In this document: positions 1-10,289 of the stretch, piece by piece
Layout: each line of letters begins with the position of its first letter
How positions within the stretch are numbered: the stretch's first letter is position 1
From: Schizochytrium sp. TIO01
Lineage: Eukaryota; Sar; Bigyra; Thraustochytrida; Thraustochytriidae
NCBI GenBank assembly: GCA_004764695.1
Contig: SMSO01000036.1
Coordinates: 1,384,001-1,448,000 of the forward strand
Direction: 5' to 3'
DNA: 64,000 bases
Made by a program: the position numbers and the translations under genes
Notes under the pieces: generated by a model
Seen by the model: only the letters and a program-made list of their open reading frames with translations
Databases searched by the model: none
Told to the model about the DNA's origin: nothing

Positions 1-1280
1 AAGCTCTGTAAAGCGCACAAATACGATTTGGCCAAGTTCTCCATGTCAGGAGGCTGCAAAGTTAAACCAGAGAGTATTCCTGTTAGATCACCTCTTGCCA
101 ATGGAGACCGGTTTCCATTGAAATCTGGGGTCATGTGCAAATTGCGAGTCAAGAATGCTACAGGAATGTTATCCTGTGAAGCCAGCTTTTCAAGTCTTGA
201 CTCCAAAAGTGCATATGCACTCAGACCAACAATCTTAATTTGTTTTTCCAAGTCAGGCCAGCATGGGTGCGATTCGATGACATGCCTCACCAATGCACCA
301 GCAGCACTTTGTCCAGCCTCATTACAGTGCATATTGGGAACAATGGCATGTAGATATGGACCCCAAATACCTGTAACTTGGACGGGTTTCTCGGCCACAG
401 TCAGCAAACAGTTCGAAGTTCCAGCAACTACAGCAAGGCGCTCCCGAAGAGGTCGCGACTCAGGCTTTTCATGATCCCAAACACCAATCATTCCTAGAGC
501 CCCAGAATGAGCATCGATCAGGCTCGTTCCAACAGGGAGACCTTCAGGTAAGCCAAGTTCAAGTGCCCCATTCCGAGAAAGTCCACCTGGAATTGGGGTT
601 CCTGGTTTTTGAGCTGTTTTCCCCAGTCGAAATGCCTTCTCCTCATCAAGAAGAAATCCTAAGCCAATTTTGTTGAAGAGGTCCTGGTTCCATTCATTGT
701 TCACAGCATCGTAAACCCATTTGCACACTAGCGAACAATACGAGCGAATTTCTTCATTTCCTGTTGCACGAAATGTTAAGTAGTCTGGCAAATCAAAAAA
801 GCCACCAGCGCAATCAAATGTACTACGCAGTTGTCTACTTAAGTGTAGCAGTTTGGGAAGCTCCATCTCCGGCGACACAGAGCCACCAACACTTGCTAAC
901 AAAGGGTGCTCAGTTGCGTTAATTTCATCAGCCTCAGCCTGAGCACGATGGTCGGCCCAGAGAATTACGTTACGATTGGTATCTCCGTGCGCTCCAACCG
1001 GAAGAGGCTTTCCATCTGCATCAACAACAACAAGACTGCATGTTGCACAGAAGCCTATACCTAGAACGGGTTTGTCCTCTGGAGTAAACGGCAAAACTTC
1101 ACGCACTGTTTCACACACAGCAGCCCAAATTTGCTCAGAGCTCTGCTCAAGATGCACGTCACTTGGCCCATAGAAAGTCTCGATTTCTTTTTCAGCAGTG
1201 GCAAGCACGCGCCCGTAGCCTTTTTCAAGCAGCATTGCCCTCACGGAGCCCGTGCCGACATCTACCCCAATGCTCGTCAT
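1..1280 (-). CDS. FGGY-family carbohydrate (pentulose) kinase, C-terminus beyond left edge
   Basis: This is the N-terminal 426 codons of an FGGY carbohydrate kinase, a cytosolic ATP-dependent enzyme that phosphorylates a sugar, most likely a pentulose such as ribulose. The ATG at 1280-1278 opens a frame with no stop to the left edge. Residues 4-14 read IGVDVGTGSVR, the first phosphate-binding motif of the FGGY/actin-like ATPase fold. WADHRAQAEA, the DAHSGALG substrate-domain motif, VAGTSNC and, near residue 395, FNGNRSPLARG are all typical of the FGGY domain and its ribulokinase-like (YDR109C/FGGY) branch. Such enzymes are usually 530-600 residues, so roughly the last quarter is missing. An in-frame stop lies upstream unless a 34-nt intron at about 1291-1324 is removed, which would add an N-terminal extension starting at 1464. 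The exact sugar substrate cannot be read from sequence. Confidence 0.93.
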   Translation of the reverse strand, partial: MTSIGVDVGTGSVRAMLLEKGYGRVLATAEKEIETFYGPSDVHLEQSSEQIWAAVCETVREVLPFTPEDKPVLGIGFCATCSLVVVDADGKPLPVGAHGDTNRNVILWADHRAQAEADEINATEHPLLASVGGSVSPEMELPKLLHLSRQLRSTFDCAGGFFDLPDYLTFRATGNEEIRSYCSLVCKWVYDAVNNEWNQDLFNKIGLGFLLDEEKAFRLGKTAQKPGTPIPGGLSRNGALELGLPEGLPVGTSLIDAHSGALGMIGVWDHEKPESRPLRERLAVVAGTSNCLLTVAEKPVQVTGIWGPYLHAIVPNMHCNEAGQSAAGALVRHVIESHPCWPDLEKQIKIVGLSAYALLESRLEKLASQDNIPVAFLTRNLHMTPDFNGNRSPLARGDLTGILSGLTLQPPDMENLAKSYLCALQS

Positions 1281-2187
1281 GTCCTCGAGTGAAGAAGCTA
1301 TATGTTAGAACTCTAGCAGCTTTAAATTTACCAAAGCAAGTCGGACCCTCCGTGTCTCTCACAGGCACAATCTGATCTTTGGTAGGTCCCTTGTCCTCGC
1401 ACAAGACTGAGTTCTGGCCAACTTGATTACAGATCTGAAATCGAGATACTTTTTGGATTTTCATTTAGTAGGGTATTGTATTTCTTCTTTTTTTCTTATC
1501 TTCTAGTAAAATGTTTTTAATCTAATTTTTCTTTCAATGTACCATAATATACTAATTTGCTTACCATTAGCATAGTTCCTTTTGCCCAGTCCAATCTTTG
1601 TGAACGGTGCGATTTCTGCATCACTGGCGACGTCCTCAAGCAATCAGGAGACCCCCCCACGGTCTTTTACGTCTATACTTTTGAGTAGAATGATTTTGAC
1701 TTGCATAGTCTCTTCTTCGTGGAGTGGTTATTTAGAAGCGGTCATTCATTTCTGTCTTTAGAGAATATTTTATGGTATATCGAGACCAGAAAACACCATG
1801 ACGGTTCTCCAACTCAGAATCGCTACAACTTTCAAGTTATAACCTACTTGGATACTGTTTCTCCAAGGTGTATTTTTCGCAACCTAGAGGCGCCATACAG
1901 GTAAAAGCAAGTGGAGGAGCAACGGGTTCAAGTCTCCAAGCACGTCTGATCTTAGCACCAAGAAATGGCATATAGAGTTCGTTGTTCTGATCAATGAATT
2001 CCGTCCTTAAGTGGTGTTGTCGGGATATATCCAGAAGTTCAAAAAGCTTCCTAACAGGACCATCGTATCTGTTGCATTAGGAAAACAAACAGAAGAGAGG
2101 AAGAACGATGATGAACTCAGATATATATGCGTATATTCTGACAACAACTTTGGTTTTTCGTAATCAGACGAGATTTGACGTTGATTA
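1281..2187. other. Intergenic: FGGY kinase promoter side and polycystin 3' flank
   Basis: No supported gene. The left part must hold the promoter and 5' UTR of the FGGY kinase. In the minus-strand reading it contains a candidate 5' intron of 34 nt: donor GTAAAT, branch-like CTAAC and acceptor ATAG just upstream of the kinase ATG. A C7 tract lies near 1650. A plus-strand open frame around 1701-1904 lacks an ATG and has no recognisable motif. Confidence 0.5.
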
Positions 2188-2193
2188 TTTATT
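2188..2193 (-). terminator. Candidate polyadenylation signal of the polycystin gene
   Basis: TTTATT on the plus strand reads AATAAA on the minus strand, about 120 nt downstream of the polycystin stop codon and inside an AT-rich 3' flank. Position and sequence fit a poly(A) signal, but whether this organism uses the hexamer is assumed. Confidence 0.4.
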
Positions 2194-2315
2194 TATATAT
2201 CAATCAAAAATCAATTAACTACAAAAAAGAATAGTCTTATTTTAAAATAAAAATTAAAAATTGCAGCAAGTCTTTCGAAGGGATATCGAAAGCCCAGACG
2301 AAGTTGCTCTTGGCT

Positions 2316-4907
2316 TCAATCAAAAGAGTCTTCAAACTCGTTGCGATTGAGCTTTAGTGCATGTGCTGGACTGAATGCGTATTTTAGTGACTGATGCTTC
2401 CTCTTTACGCTTTCAGCATTGTAATTAAGTTGAAAATTGAGAGATCCGGGACCAAGAGTGTTATGTTTAGCTTCATACGCCACCCTCTTGGCATCGCGGC
2501 GATGATTTGCTGACGCATAAAGGAAATGCTGAATTGCTGAGACAGTGATCACCGCAGGTAGGAGATAGCGGAATATGAAAACGTGGATCAGGAGCAGAAT
2601 TGAAGTGTACCATGAAATGAAAGGGCGTTGGGCCACAAGACCTAGCAGTGTTGGTTGAAGAAGGTCGTAAAGAGAGAATATTTGCAAAGAAAGCTGAAGC
2701 CACACACTACGAAAGCTGTGAAAGTTGGCATCGAAATTGCCCACCAATTGCCAGATTAACAGCACATTAACCATGAAGAAGGGTAAGAAAACTGCCAGCG
2801 TAGCGGCTGCCGATTTACTCGTACGGTAAAGAGTCAACAGAATTACAGAGCCAGCTTCGAATAAACGTAGAGAGAATAATAGTCGGATTGAGACTAAAAA
2901 GATGACAACATTCATAACAATGCGTTGCGCATCAGCGAGTTGGATGAGATCTTCCAATGGATAATAGTATGTAGGAGATGCCCAGAGAAGAGTTTGAAAG
3001 CTTTCAAAGTAAGTATTCAAATAAATTTGCATGCTTGCACTACAAATGTACAATGCAAGCGTGGCAAGATCGAAGATATCAACCGTTTTCAAAAAAAAAT
3101 CTTCAACAACATCTCCATGCCTCCATGCAGCGCGACAGCGAAAAATCTTTTGCAGTGCAATCCATAGCATAAAAACTCCAGAGAGTGCCTGCGCAGCACC
3201 AGAACCACCCTCTGGTAGAACTAGGGAGCGTTGAAATGTATCTGTCTTCAACGTTGGTACAAACTGGCCCGTCAGTCGTTGCTCAAACAATACGTGGTTG
3301 GACTCGTAGCGAGCTGCACTACCAATAAAATCATTCCAAGAAAAGACGACTGCACTAGTCTGCTCGTCAATCCAATCATACAGTTCAAATTTGTCAAACA
3401 CCGCATCCCACGCGCTGACAAGATCTGCGTATGCACCAGTACGGCGAAAAGTTGCACCAATATCAACAAGAAAACCAGAATTAGGATAGTCTGCAAGGCT
3501 GCCATCCAAAGTGTACATCTGTGGCATGCTTGTATTAGCAGCTGCTTGAATATCCTGGGAGGAGACCCACTCGAAACCATTTGTGAAAGCTACAGAAGGG
3601 CCACCAAACGTTTCTACTGCACGATTTTCCGAAGCATAATTTGCGTAGCAGGCATCAATGAAGTACTCGGCTTTGGTTGTCACTGCACATGAAACATTGG
3701 CGCGAACGCGAAGTTGACGTACGCGAAGCACGCCAACGACCTCGGACATACCATCATTTAAAGTCCAATGTGCCGCTGAGTCCACAGACTGTCCTTCTGA
3801 AATGCTCTCTAATGCGTCCTTAAGTAAATGAGACCTCAAAACAGAATTGGTCCATAGATAAATGTCCTCGCTCGTTTGAATATCTACGAAGCGTCGTTTA
3901 TTAGTAAATGGCTGCTCCGTGATATCATTCAATGGCTTGCCTCTAGTATACCTTGAAGACGGCATGGTGTAGCCTGTTAAAAGTAACAAAAGAATGATCA
4001 GGAATGTGAGCAAATCACGAATTGCATCAGCACGGCTTTCCACATCTCGAAGGTGGCGAAAGAATGATGGCCTAGACCCTGGCTCCTTTACATATGCCGA
4101 AAAGGCTTCATTACCAGCCAGTGTTTTTTGTCTCTGCGAAGAAAACCGATAGAACGAGCCTTTCTTCTTAGTCATTCCCTCTGTTGGAGATTTGTGAACT
4201 TCAAAGTGACTCTCGTTCCTGGTTCGATGCTCAGTAAGATCGGTGCCAATTGGCTTCGCCTGATGAATATGAATCTGTCGCACCTCCAAAGGACTCGTCC
4301 GTGGACCAAGTAGAGACTCAAGCATACCTAACGAACATTGGCGATTCAGAAGAAGTCCATCGTACATGGCTTGAACGTATCTTGAATCTAAAGCCCACAG
4401 AGACGCAGCATTTTGCACAAGGTCTCCGACAGTTTCTGATGCAAACCGCTTAGTGATTGTTGACCTTGCATAGGAAGAAGATGCATTGACTATCTCAGTT
4501 ACTAGGCGATAGGTTAAACGGGGGCTTGCAGATACGGAATCCACGCTTACATTGTCCTCACTATTATCGAGCGGCGTCAGTCCGAAGATCGAGTCGCTTT
4601 CTGAGGCGAGTCTCCCTTGTTCCCGACCTCTGTCTCTGGCTGCACTGGAACTCCTGATCGTGCTTCTGTCATCCCGAGTTGTTGTTGTTCCAACAGATGA
4701 TCTCGCCGACGAATTGACTCTTGCTGGAGTACTTTTGACCTGTGCCGTAGAGGTTTGCAGCAAATCGAGCAAGAGATGTCGTACGAGGCCGCGATCCACT
4801 TCACTGGACGCTTGTTCACGTAACTGTGCATCTTTCTCTCGTCGCAATCGTTGCACATTTTCTTGAACACTCCTGATAGCTTGGTCTACCTGTGCAAGCT
4901 CTTGCAT
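2316..4907 (-). CDS. Polycystin-2-like TRP cation channel
   Basis: A predicted 863-residue six-transmembrane cation channel of the polycystin (TRPP/PKD2) group, acting in a membrane such as the plasma, ciliary or ER membrane and probably conducting calcium and other cations. Order of parts: charged N-terminal coiled coil (about 1-35), a Ser/Arg-rich disordered linker (60-135), first membrane helix (297-316, poly-Leu/Ile), a large extracellular polycystin (TOP) domain (about 320-570) with conserved aromatic and cysteine positions, then S2-S5 (about 578-723), a pore helix (733-750) and S6 (765-790). The cytosolic tail is short and basic, with no EF-hand or coiled coil visible, unlike animal PKD2. 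The ATG at 4907 is the first in frame. The frame stays open 69 nt further upstream as amphipathic coiled coil without an ATG, so a non-ATG start or an upstream exon is possible. Alternatives are a mucolipin or another TRP relative. Confidence 0.85.
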   Translation of the reverse strand: MQELAQVDQAIRSVQENVQRLRREKDAQLREQASSEVDRGLVRHLLLDLLQTSTAQVKSTPARVNSSARSSVGTTTTRDDRSTIRSSSAARDRGREQGRLASESDSIFGLTPLDNSEDNVSVDSVSASPRLTYRLVTEIVNASSSYARSTITKRFASETVGDLVQNAASLWALDSRYVQAMYDGLLLNRQCSLGMLESLLGPRTSPLEVRQIHIHQAKPIGTDLTEHRTRNESHFEVHKSPTEGMTKKKGSFYRFSSQRQKTLAGNEAFSAYVKEPGSRPSFFRHLRDVESRADAIRDLLTFLIILLLLLTGYTMPSSRYTRGKPLNDITEQPFTNKRRFVDIQTSEDIYLWTNSVLRSHLLKDALESISEGQSVDSAAHWTLNDGMSEVVGVLRVRQLRVRANVSCAVTTKAEYFIDACYANYASENRAVETFGGPSVAFTNGFEWVSSQDIQAAANTSMPQMYTLDGSLADYPNSGFLVDIGATFRRTGAYADLVSAWDAVFDKFELYDWIDEQTSAVVFSWNDFIGSAARYESNHVLFEQRLTGQFVPTLKTDTFQRSLVLPEGGSGAAQALSGVFMLWIALQKIFRCRAAWRHGDVVEDFFLKTVDIFDLATLALYICSASMQIYLNTYFESFQTLLWASPTYYYPLEDLIQLADAQRIVMNVVIFLVSIRLLFSLRLFEAGSVILLTLYRTSKSAAATLAVFLPFFMVNVLLIWQLVGNFDANFHSFRSVWLQLSLQIFSLYDLLQPTLLGLVAQRPFISWYTSILLLIHVFIFRYLLPAVITVSAIQHFLYASANHRRDAKRVAYEAKHNTLGPGSLNFQLNYNAESVKRKHQSLKYAFSPAHALKLNRNEFEDSFD

Positions 4908-5040
4908 AAGTTCATCGCGAACTTTTGTCTGAGTTTGAATTGCAATTAAGGCATTTGTTGCCAGTTCATTAACCACAAGTCAGATGACAATATTCTCCCA
5001 AATCAAATTCCAAACTACTCTCTACTTTGGCGTACAAAGT
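4908..5040. promoter_or_regulatory. Short spacer between divergent polycystin and spliced candidate gene
   Basis: If the plus-strand spliced gene beginning at 5041 is real, this 133-nt stretch must serve as a shared head-to-head promoter with the minus-strand polycystin gene. Apart from an AT-rich patch no specific element is recognised. The polycystin frame continues into it as far as 4976, so part of it may be coding or 5' leader. Confidence 0.3.
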
Positions 5041-5748
5041 ATGCATCAACATTTTGTGAAGCAGCCTTGCGACCGTTCAAAAACTTACTTCATACTCAAG
5101 GTCGTCTTGTTGCTGGTTCATGTTTCATCAAGATTATAGCCGCTCTTTGATTTTCAAGATACCTTTTACAGAGAAAGGCTCATCCCTTTGAACACTATAT
5201 TGAAGGACCGGAAGCTCCTAGCTTGGTTTGCAAGCTTACACACGATAGAGTAAATCAAAGCACAAGCTTGGCACAAAGAGAATCGTTTAGCAGCTCTCAA
5301 GCGAAGTTTGGGCTCCTTCAACAATTGAACGAGACGACTAACGATGAGTTTTTGTTGGTGCCCACCTACGAAACAGGCTACGAGTATTTAGAGGAACGGT
5401 CGACTTTCCTTGGGAAGGTATAAGAAATATCGCCGCCTTCAGTGCAGATCTGACCTTCAATTCCTAGTACCTATGCTGCGAGCTAGCGCCTCAGGACGAT
5501 CTCTCTCCGAGTGCTTGCGAGGATTACTACTACGGCCTACTACTACGACTTTTCGCTAAGCTGAGTTCAAGGTAGCTTTAGTTTTCATAACATTTTTACT
5601 TGGCTCTTCCGAACTAGCCGGCCTAGTAGCTATTAGAAAGCAAATATGCTCCTATTTTTGGCCATTCATCAGAAGATATGAAGCGATCCAACATTCTTCA
5701 TGTGTTTCTAAGAATCATCTTCAGTTGGAAGAGCCTGAGAATGTTTGA
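5041..5748 (+). CDS. Candidate four-exon gene, 173-residue protein of unknown function
   Basis: Proposed exons are 5041-5100, 5172-5417, 5468-5571 and 5637-5748. Introns are 71, 50 and 65 nt. The second and third have good donors (GTATAAG and GTAGCTT) and TAG acceptors; the first has a pyrimidine-rich CTTTTACAG acceptor but a weak GTCGTC donor. Reading phase is preserved over all three junctions (0, 0, 2), and the frame opens with ATG and closes with TGA. The protein is mostly helical and acidic, with the segment YLEERSTFLGKYL followed by EDYYYGLLLRLFAKL. That pattern (small hydrophobic-Gly-x-Tyr, then acidic-aromatic-aromatic before a Leu-rich helix) faintly resembles the C-terminal end of formin FH2 domains, but the resemblance is too short to name the gene. 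It could also be chance open frame. The model rests on splice-phase consistency alone. Confidence 0.42.
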
Positions 5749-6361
5749 AGGCAGACGTTGAGCGATAGAAAAGTCACCCGTAAAGAGGAGCACCCCCCCC
5801 CCTTTTTCTTTTAAAGTATATACATATATTGAATTGATAATAGAGAAACACTCAGAGAAGCACTCAAAGATGCGAGCTCCACATCGACATGGGCAAAACA
5901 CATATTTTGGACTTCTTCTCCAAGGCTTACATGGTGCTGTATATCTTCTTTCAATGGATAAAGATGTTATGATAAGGATAAGTAACATTCCATCGTCTTA
6001 TGGCATCCTCCTGAAAAGAATTCAAGTGCGAGACATTACAGTTGCCTTTTTGTATAAGAACAATACATGGTCCGACAAGCATACTCTTAGTATTCTGCAT
6101 TATGGCGCAATAAGACAGGTCTATTATCTCTAGAATAAAGTATCAGTCATCACAAAACACACACAAAAGCACCAACCTGAGATTTCTGAATACATGTTCA
6201 TATCTTGTCTAAAGTGGCGAGAACGTATCTAATTTATAAACTAAATTCGGGGTTGTGATCTAGCCTCTCCATAAAAGAAGATATATATAAGACCAGTAAG
6301 TTTTTCGAAATGTCAAGAGAATGGAGCTTTATAAAAAAAATAAACAACCAAATTTATAAGC
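5749..6361. other. Intergenic, C10T5 tract and weak open frame
   Basis: Holds a C10 run followed by T5 at 5793-5807. A plus-strand open frame runs from about 5834 to 6133 with an internal ATG and no recognisable motif. The remainder is AT-rich. It lies between the 3' ends of the spliced candidate and the first kinase gene. Confidence 0.4.
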
Positions 6362-6367
6362 TTTATT
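6362..6367 (-). terminator. Candidate polyadenylation signal of first kinase
   Basis: TTTATT on the plus strand (AATAAA on the minus strand), about 90 nt downstream of the kinase stop codon. Confidence 0.4.
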
Positions 6368-6454
6368 ACTATTTTTAATAAAAAGTCAGAGGGGTTTCAG
6401 AACAATTAACATCCATAAACAGAATAAGGTTCTTGATGCTTGACACGATACACT

Positions 6455-7498
6455 TCAATAGACAACATTCACTTCGAAGGGGGGTTTGAGACGTTGTTGC
6501 TGAAGCTTGCCCCAGTCAATCGAACTAAAGAATGGCTGAGTTTTAATCTCAGCAAAGTCATCCTCGTAACCAAGGCGCAGCTTTGCGTCTTTGCTTGCAA
6601 GCAAACCTTGAAGCATAAAAATAGCGTCGAGGCTTGCACAGTTAAGCTGGTCACTGGTCCAAAGAAGGGGCTCGACAGAGATTTTGCGTGCTGTATCTTC
6701 TTTAGTCTCACCCTCCCAAGGGATTGAAGCGAATAGAAGCTCATGGAGGAGAACTCCGAAGCTCCACCAATCTGCTTCTAATCCACACCGCCTGTACTTC
6801 AAGATTTCTGGAGCTGCATAATAAAGGGTACCAGCGCTTGTGTTAACAATGAGACGGCCGGAGTCTGGATCCACATCTTCAATAGGAGAAAGTACATATG
6901 AAAGTCCGAAATCAAACAGACGCACATGCCCTTGTGCTGTAATTCCGACATTTTCGGGTTTGATATCTCCGTGAAATATATTATTTACATGTAGAAAACC
7001 AATAGCAGACGCTATCTCTGCGGCATAAAAGATAACATCACACTCTAAAAGGCATTCCTGAGAAGCTAAATCATAAAGGTCGCCTCCATCGCAAAATTCG
7101 AGGGCGATGATCTTTTCCTCTGTATCAAACCATTGCATCGCGATAACGAAGTTATTTTCTGGAATGCTCTCCATTTGTAGAATTTCGAAGACTTCAACCT
7201 CCCTCTCGAAGCTTGAATCTCCCCGCATTGAATCCTCGAATCTTTTAAGCACAATATTATCCCCGGTATTACGATCCAAGGCCACCTGGACATCGCAAAA
7301 CCCTCCTCGGGCCAGCTCCTGAATGATGTCAATATTAGTTATTTTTGAACTAGCGTCAGCCAAAGTATGCTGGTCATCGCTTTCACTGTGCATGGCTGTG
7401 AGGTTCAAATTACTAGGACAAAAGAAAGCCTTTATGAATTTCTGCCAGAATGTCTCTTGAGCTCTAAGACTTGGGAAGCACAGCTGATCGGCCTTCAT
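6455..7498 (-). CDS. Serine/threonine protein kinase, AGC-like, HGD (non-RD) type, paralogue 1
   Basis: A predicted 347-residue protein kinase. After an N-terminal leader of about 55 residues, the kinase domain shows a degenerate glycine loop (LARGGFCDV, only the central glycines kept), the ATP-binding lysine at about 85 (NIVLK), catalytic loop HGDIKPEN at 176-183, DFG at 196-198 and AAPE at 228-231. DWWSFGVLLHELL and the end FFSSIDWGKL..PPF resemble the C-lobe and C-terminal tail of AGC kinases. The catalytic Asp, Lys and DFG Asp are present, so activity is expected. Arg of HRD is replaced by Gly, as in BUB1 and VPS15, which predicts activation without the usual Arg-phosphosite contact. The ATG at 7498 is the first in frame; a frame extension to 7522 lacks an ATG. 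It is a close paralogue of the gene at 10420-11370, and the pair looks like a local duplication. Confidence 0.9.
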   Translation of the reverse strand: MKADQLCFPSLRAQETFWQKFIKAFFCPSNLNLTAMHSESDDQHTLADASSKITNIDIIQELARGGFCDVQVALDRNTGDNIVLKRFEDSMRGDSSFEREVEVFEILQMESIPENNFVIAMQWFDTEEKIIALEFCDGGDLYDLASQECLLECDVIFYAAEIASAIGFLHVNNIFHGDIKPENVGITAQGHVRLFDFGLSYVLSPIEDVDPDSGRLIVNTSAGTLYYAAPEILKYRRCGLEADWWSFGVLLHELLFASIPWEGETKEDTARKISVEPLLWTSDQLNCASLDAIFMLQGLLASKDAKLRLGYEDDFAEIKTQPFFSSIDWGKLQQQRLKPPFEVNVVY

Positions 7499-10283
7499 TG
7501 AATTCTGGTTTTGTTTTCGCAAGCCCGGAAAAACAGGTGCTTCTGTTTGCTTAGATTTGACCTTAGCTACAACTAGATTTCACACTTTGATTCAATACTA
7601 TGAGCAAGACCACGTTTTTAACCCCCCTTGTAATCTCAATCTCCTCTGTACTTCCGTTAGAAAGTCCGCTATCTAAGACTCTTTACAAGCCCAACTCAAT
7701 TCATCGGCTGCTTTAACTATTCACTTATTAAGCAACAGCTTTGCAAACAAAGCGTCGCAACCATAATGCCCTGCAGAAGTCCATAGCTCACGGCACTACG
7801 TAGTGCATCATACGCGAGAAAACCAATGTACACTGATCCCTTGGAGGGGACTTTATTAAAATGTCCCAGTCCATATGTAAAACTGCAAAAACGCGTTTCC
7901 CCCTTTTCATTCTTTCTTCGGCAACTGCATTGCTTTCACTGGTTATAAGTGATAGAAACACCAGGAGTAATCGAAATCAACAGTAAATGCGTCAGGCCGC
8001 GCAACAGAAAAAAAAATGCGACACTATAGACAGGTATAGAGAAAGCAAGAAAAGAAGAAAGGAAGAAAAATTAAAATCGCAAACAAGAAACGAGTTTTGA
8101 AGTAAAAGGACTAGTTGAAGGTTAAGATCAATGCAAAAAACGTTCTAGTTAAGATGCCTGGCTTGAAGCAGCTCGATGTTGAGGTGGATTATGAGCAATA
8201 GGGACCTCCACAAGGTTTCCTATATAGGAAGACGTGTATACTCTACGATAATTCAGCTATGTTGAAGAAAGAAAAAGTGGAATTAATAGGCTTAACTCTA
8301 AGCATTCTCTAGGAAAAAATACAAGATTTTTCACTAAAATACAACATTCTGAGCGTCTGGAGCTGCCACATCTTTGTTTGAATGAGCCCACACTAGAATA
8401 AGATGTTTAGCACTGACTTGACTTGTCACTTATATTTAAAACAGACATAGTAGCTCACTAAGGTTAAAGAGCGTCTAATAGGAAAGGACGAGTAATATCT
8501 GTTTGTCAAGCCTAAAAGGAAAAAAAAGTGGCGAAGAAGTGATTTTAGGGACTCTTATAGTTGTTGACAATAATTAAACCCGGGAAACCAGGCCTCTTAT
8601 ATGGCAGTGAGGGAGCCCCACCGCCACAGCAGCTTTCCAACAATTGCAAAGGACTTCAAGAAAGTTCTGATTGCAGGAGCGCTTGAAGACGTTATTAGAT
8701 TGCAACCAGAATCAACACAGCTAACAGTATGTCTTGCAACGTCTGCAATTTGGAAGTGTTCTAGTAGCTTGTTCAACAAAAGCTAAGGTATGGTGTGCTT
8801 TGTGAAAATCAATGGCTACGCCCTTCTCAAGTCACTCTAATCTACGTATGAAGAAGCTAGATATGGACCGTTCAGATAGTTTACAGGAAGAAAGCGTGTC
8901 GTGCTGACACTTTGGGTTATACATAGATACAGTGAATGTGTGCAGTTGTGAAACACATGCCCGTGCATGTCTCGAGATTAGAAGAACGCATTTGATGTTT
9001 TGTTTTGTCTTGCACGAGACTTGTACGCTTGACTATTTTATAATAAATATTGCATAGAATATTTAAATAAAATGGGTTTAGGTTATATGTTGACATGAGG
9101 TAAAGTCGAAATAAAAATAATAGGAACTAGTATAACACAACCTTGGGCGTACCAGACAAAAACTTAATTAAGCATTGAGTGTAATTCAAGACACTCTTTA
9201 AGCTACTACATGAGCTGACTCTAACGTCTGCGAAATGTCTCTACCCGCATCGACTCAGGATCATGAATTTACTTCTAAAAAGCATTCCTTTCTTTTATAC
9301 TTTACAATGAAATTTCGAAACTAAGTAACAGCAGTATTAAAGACGCAAAATCACTTTCAACCTCAACTTAAGTTTGAAAAATGAAATGAGAATGCTTGCA
9401 ATTCACGAGCTATAAGACTGTCGTCAAGTATGGTGAATTTTTTTTTTGGGGGGGGGGATATGAGGTGTTATAGTAACAAGTCAAGCCCCCTACGCAACCA
9501 AAACATGCTGCAAGCATTAATTGTACTTTGTTTAAAGTCATCTCTCTATACTTGATTTGATGATAGTTACTTGGTATAACCGTACAGTTTGCGATCTCAC
9601 ACTCGTCGCTTTACGTTTGCAGATATCTATACTATATGCCTTAACGAGCATCATCTCAGGAATATTTCCACCTTTCACCTGTCATCATTCACATTAGAAA
9701 ACTGGGAAGTAACTGTTTTGATATTACGTTCCTATTGTGAAGGATTACTCCCCTAAAGTCCTCCATAGCGTCGAAACGGTAATTCACGCAGCCATTCATG
9801 CATGTATCCTCTTTCAAGAAAAGAGGGGGGGGAGGTGATATAGCTTCGTTTCCTCGCCATGTCACAAAAACAAAAAGCATAAAACGTGTTTAAAAGGCAT
9901 GCCTCACAAACCTTTTGCTTCGATAAACTAAGGCAAACGGAAATAAGGTTTTAGCACCGTCTCTATATTTAGCTAGACAAAAATGACTTTCAGCAACATA
10001 GAATTATGCGAGTAGTTCTGCTTATTTCCTTTTAAATAACATACCTCACCACAAATCAATATTTGGGCAACTAAAGTTCCACCTGAAATTAGCATCTCTC
10101 TGCCTACTTTCAATTTCCAACTGGAGATTCTGCAATTTAAACTGATGAATATAATTAATTTTGTTAAGGTGAGATTCGGTGATGGGGACAACACTGAATT
10201 TCATAAAAAGCAAAGGACGCAATTTGTCAGAAGTTAGTTAAAAGACATAACTCAAAAGATAGAAGTTCATATTGAAACTTATT
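7499..10283. other. Intergenic 2.8 kb between the two kinase paralogues
   Basis: No supported gene. The sequence is AT-rich. A 61-codon plus-strand frame with an ATG at 8601 has no recognisable motif, and a short protein-like frame ending near 8202 is too small to call. A striking T10G10 homopolymer junction lies at 9438-9457 and a shorter G-rich tract near 9825. The right part flanks the 3' end of kinase paralogue 2, and the left end must carry the promoter of paralogue 1. Confidence 0.5.
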
Positions 10284-10289
10284 TTTATT
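10284..10289 (-). terminator. Candidate polyadenylation signal of second kinase
   Basis: TTTATT on the plus strand (AATAAA on the minus strand), about 130 nt downstream of the kinase stop codon at 10420. Confidence 0.35.

Noticed and set aside
28-474. A 148-codon plus-strand frame at the left edge
   Set aside because: It is antisense to the FGGY kinase, whose own register has clear family motifs.
1901-1960. A T-arm-like GGTTCAAGTC word suggesting a tRNA
   Set aside because: The five-base T-stem does not pair and no matching D-arm, anticodon arm or acceptor stem was found.
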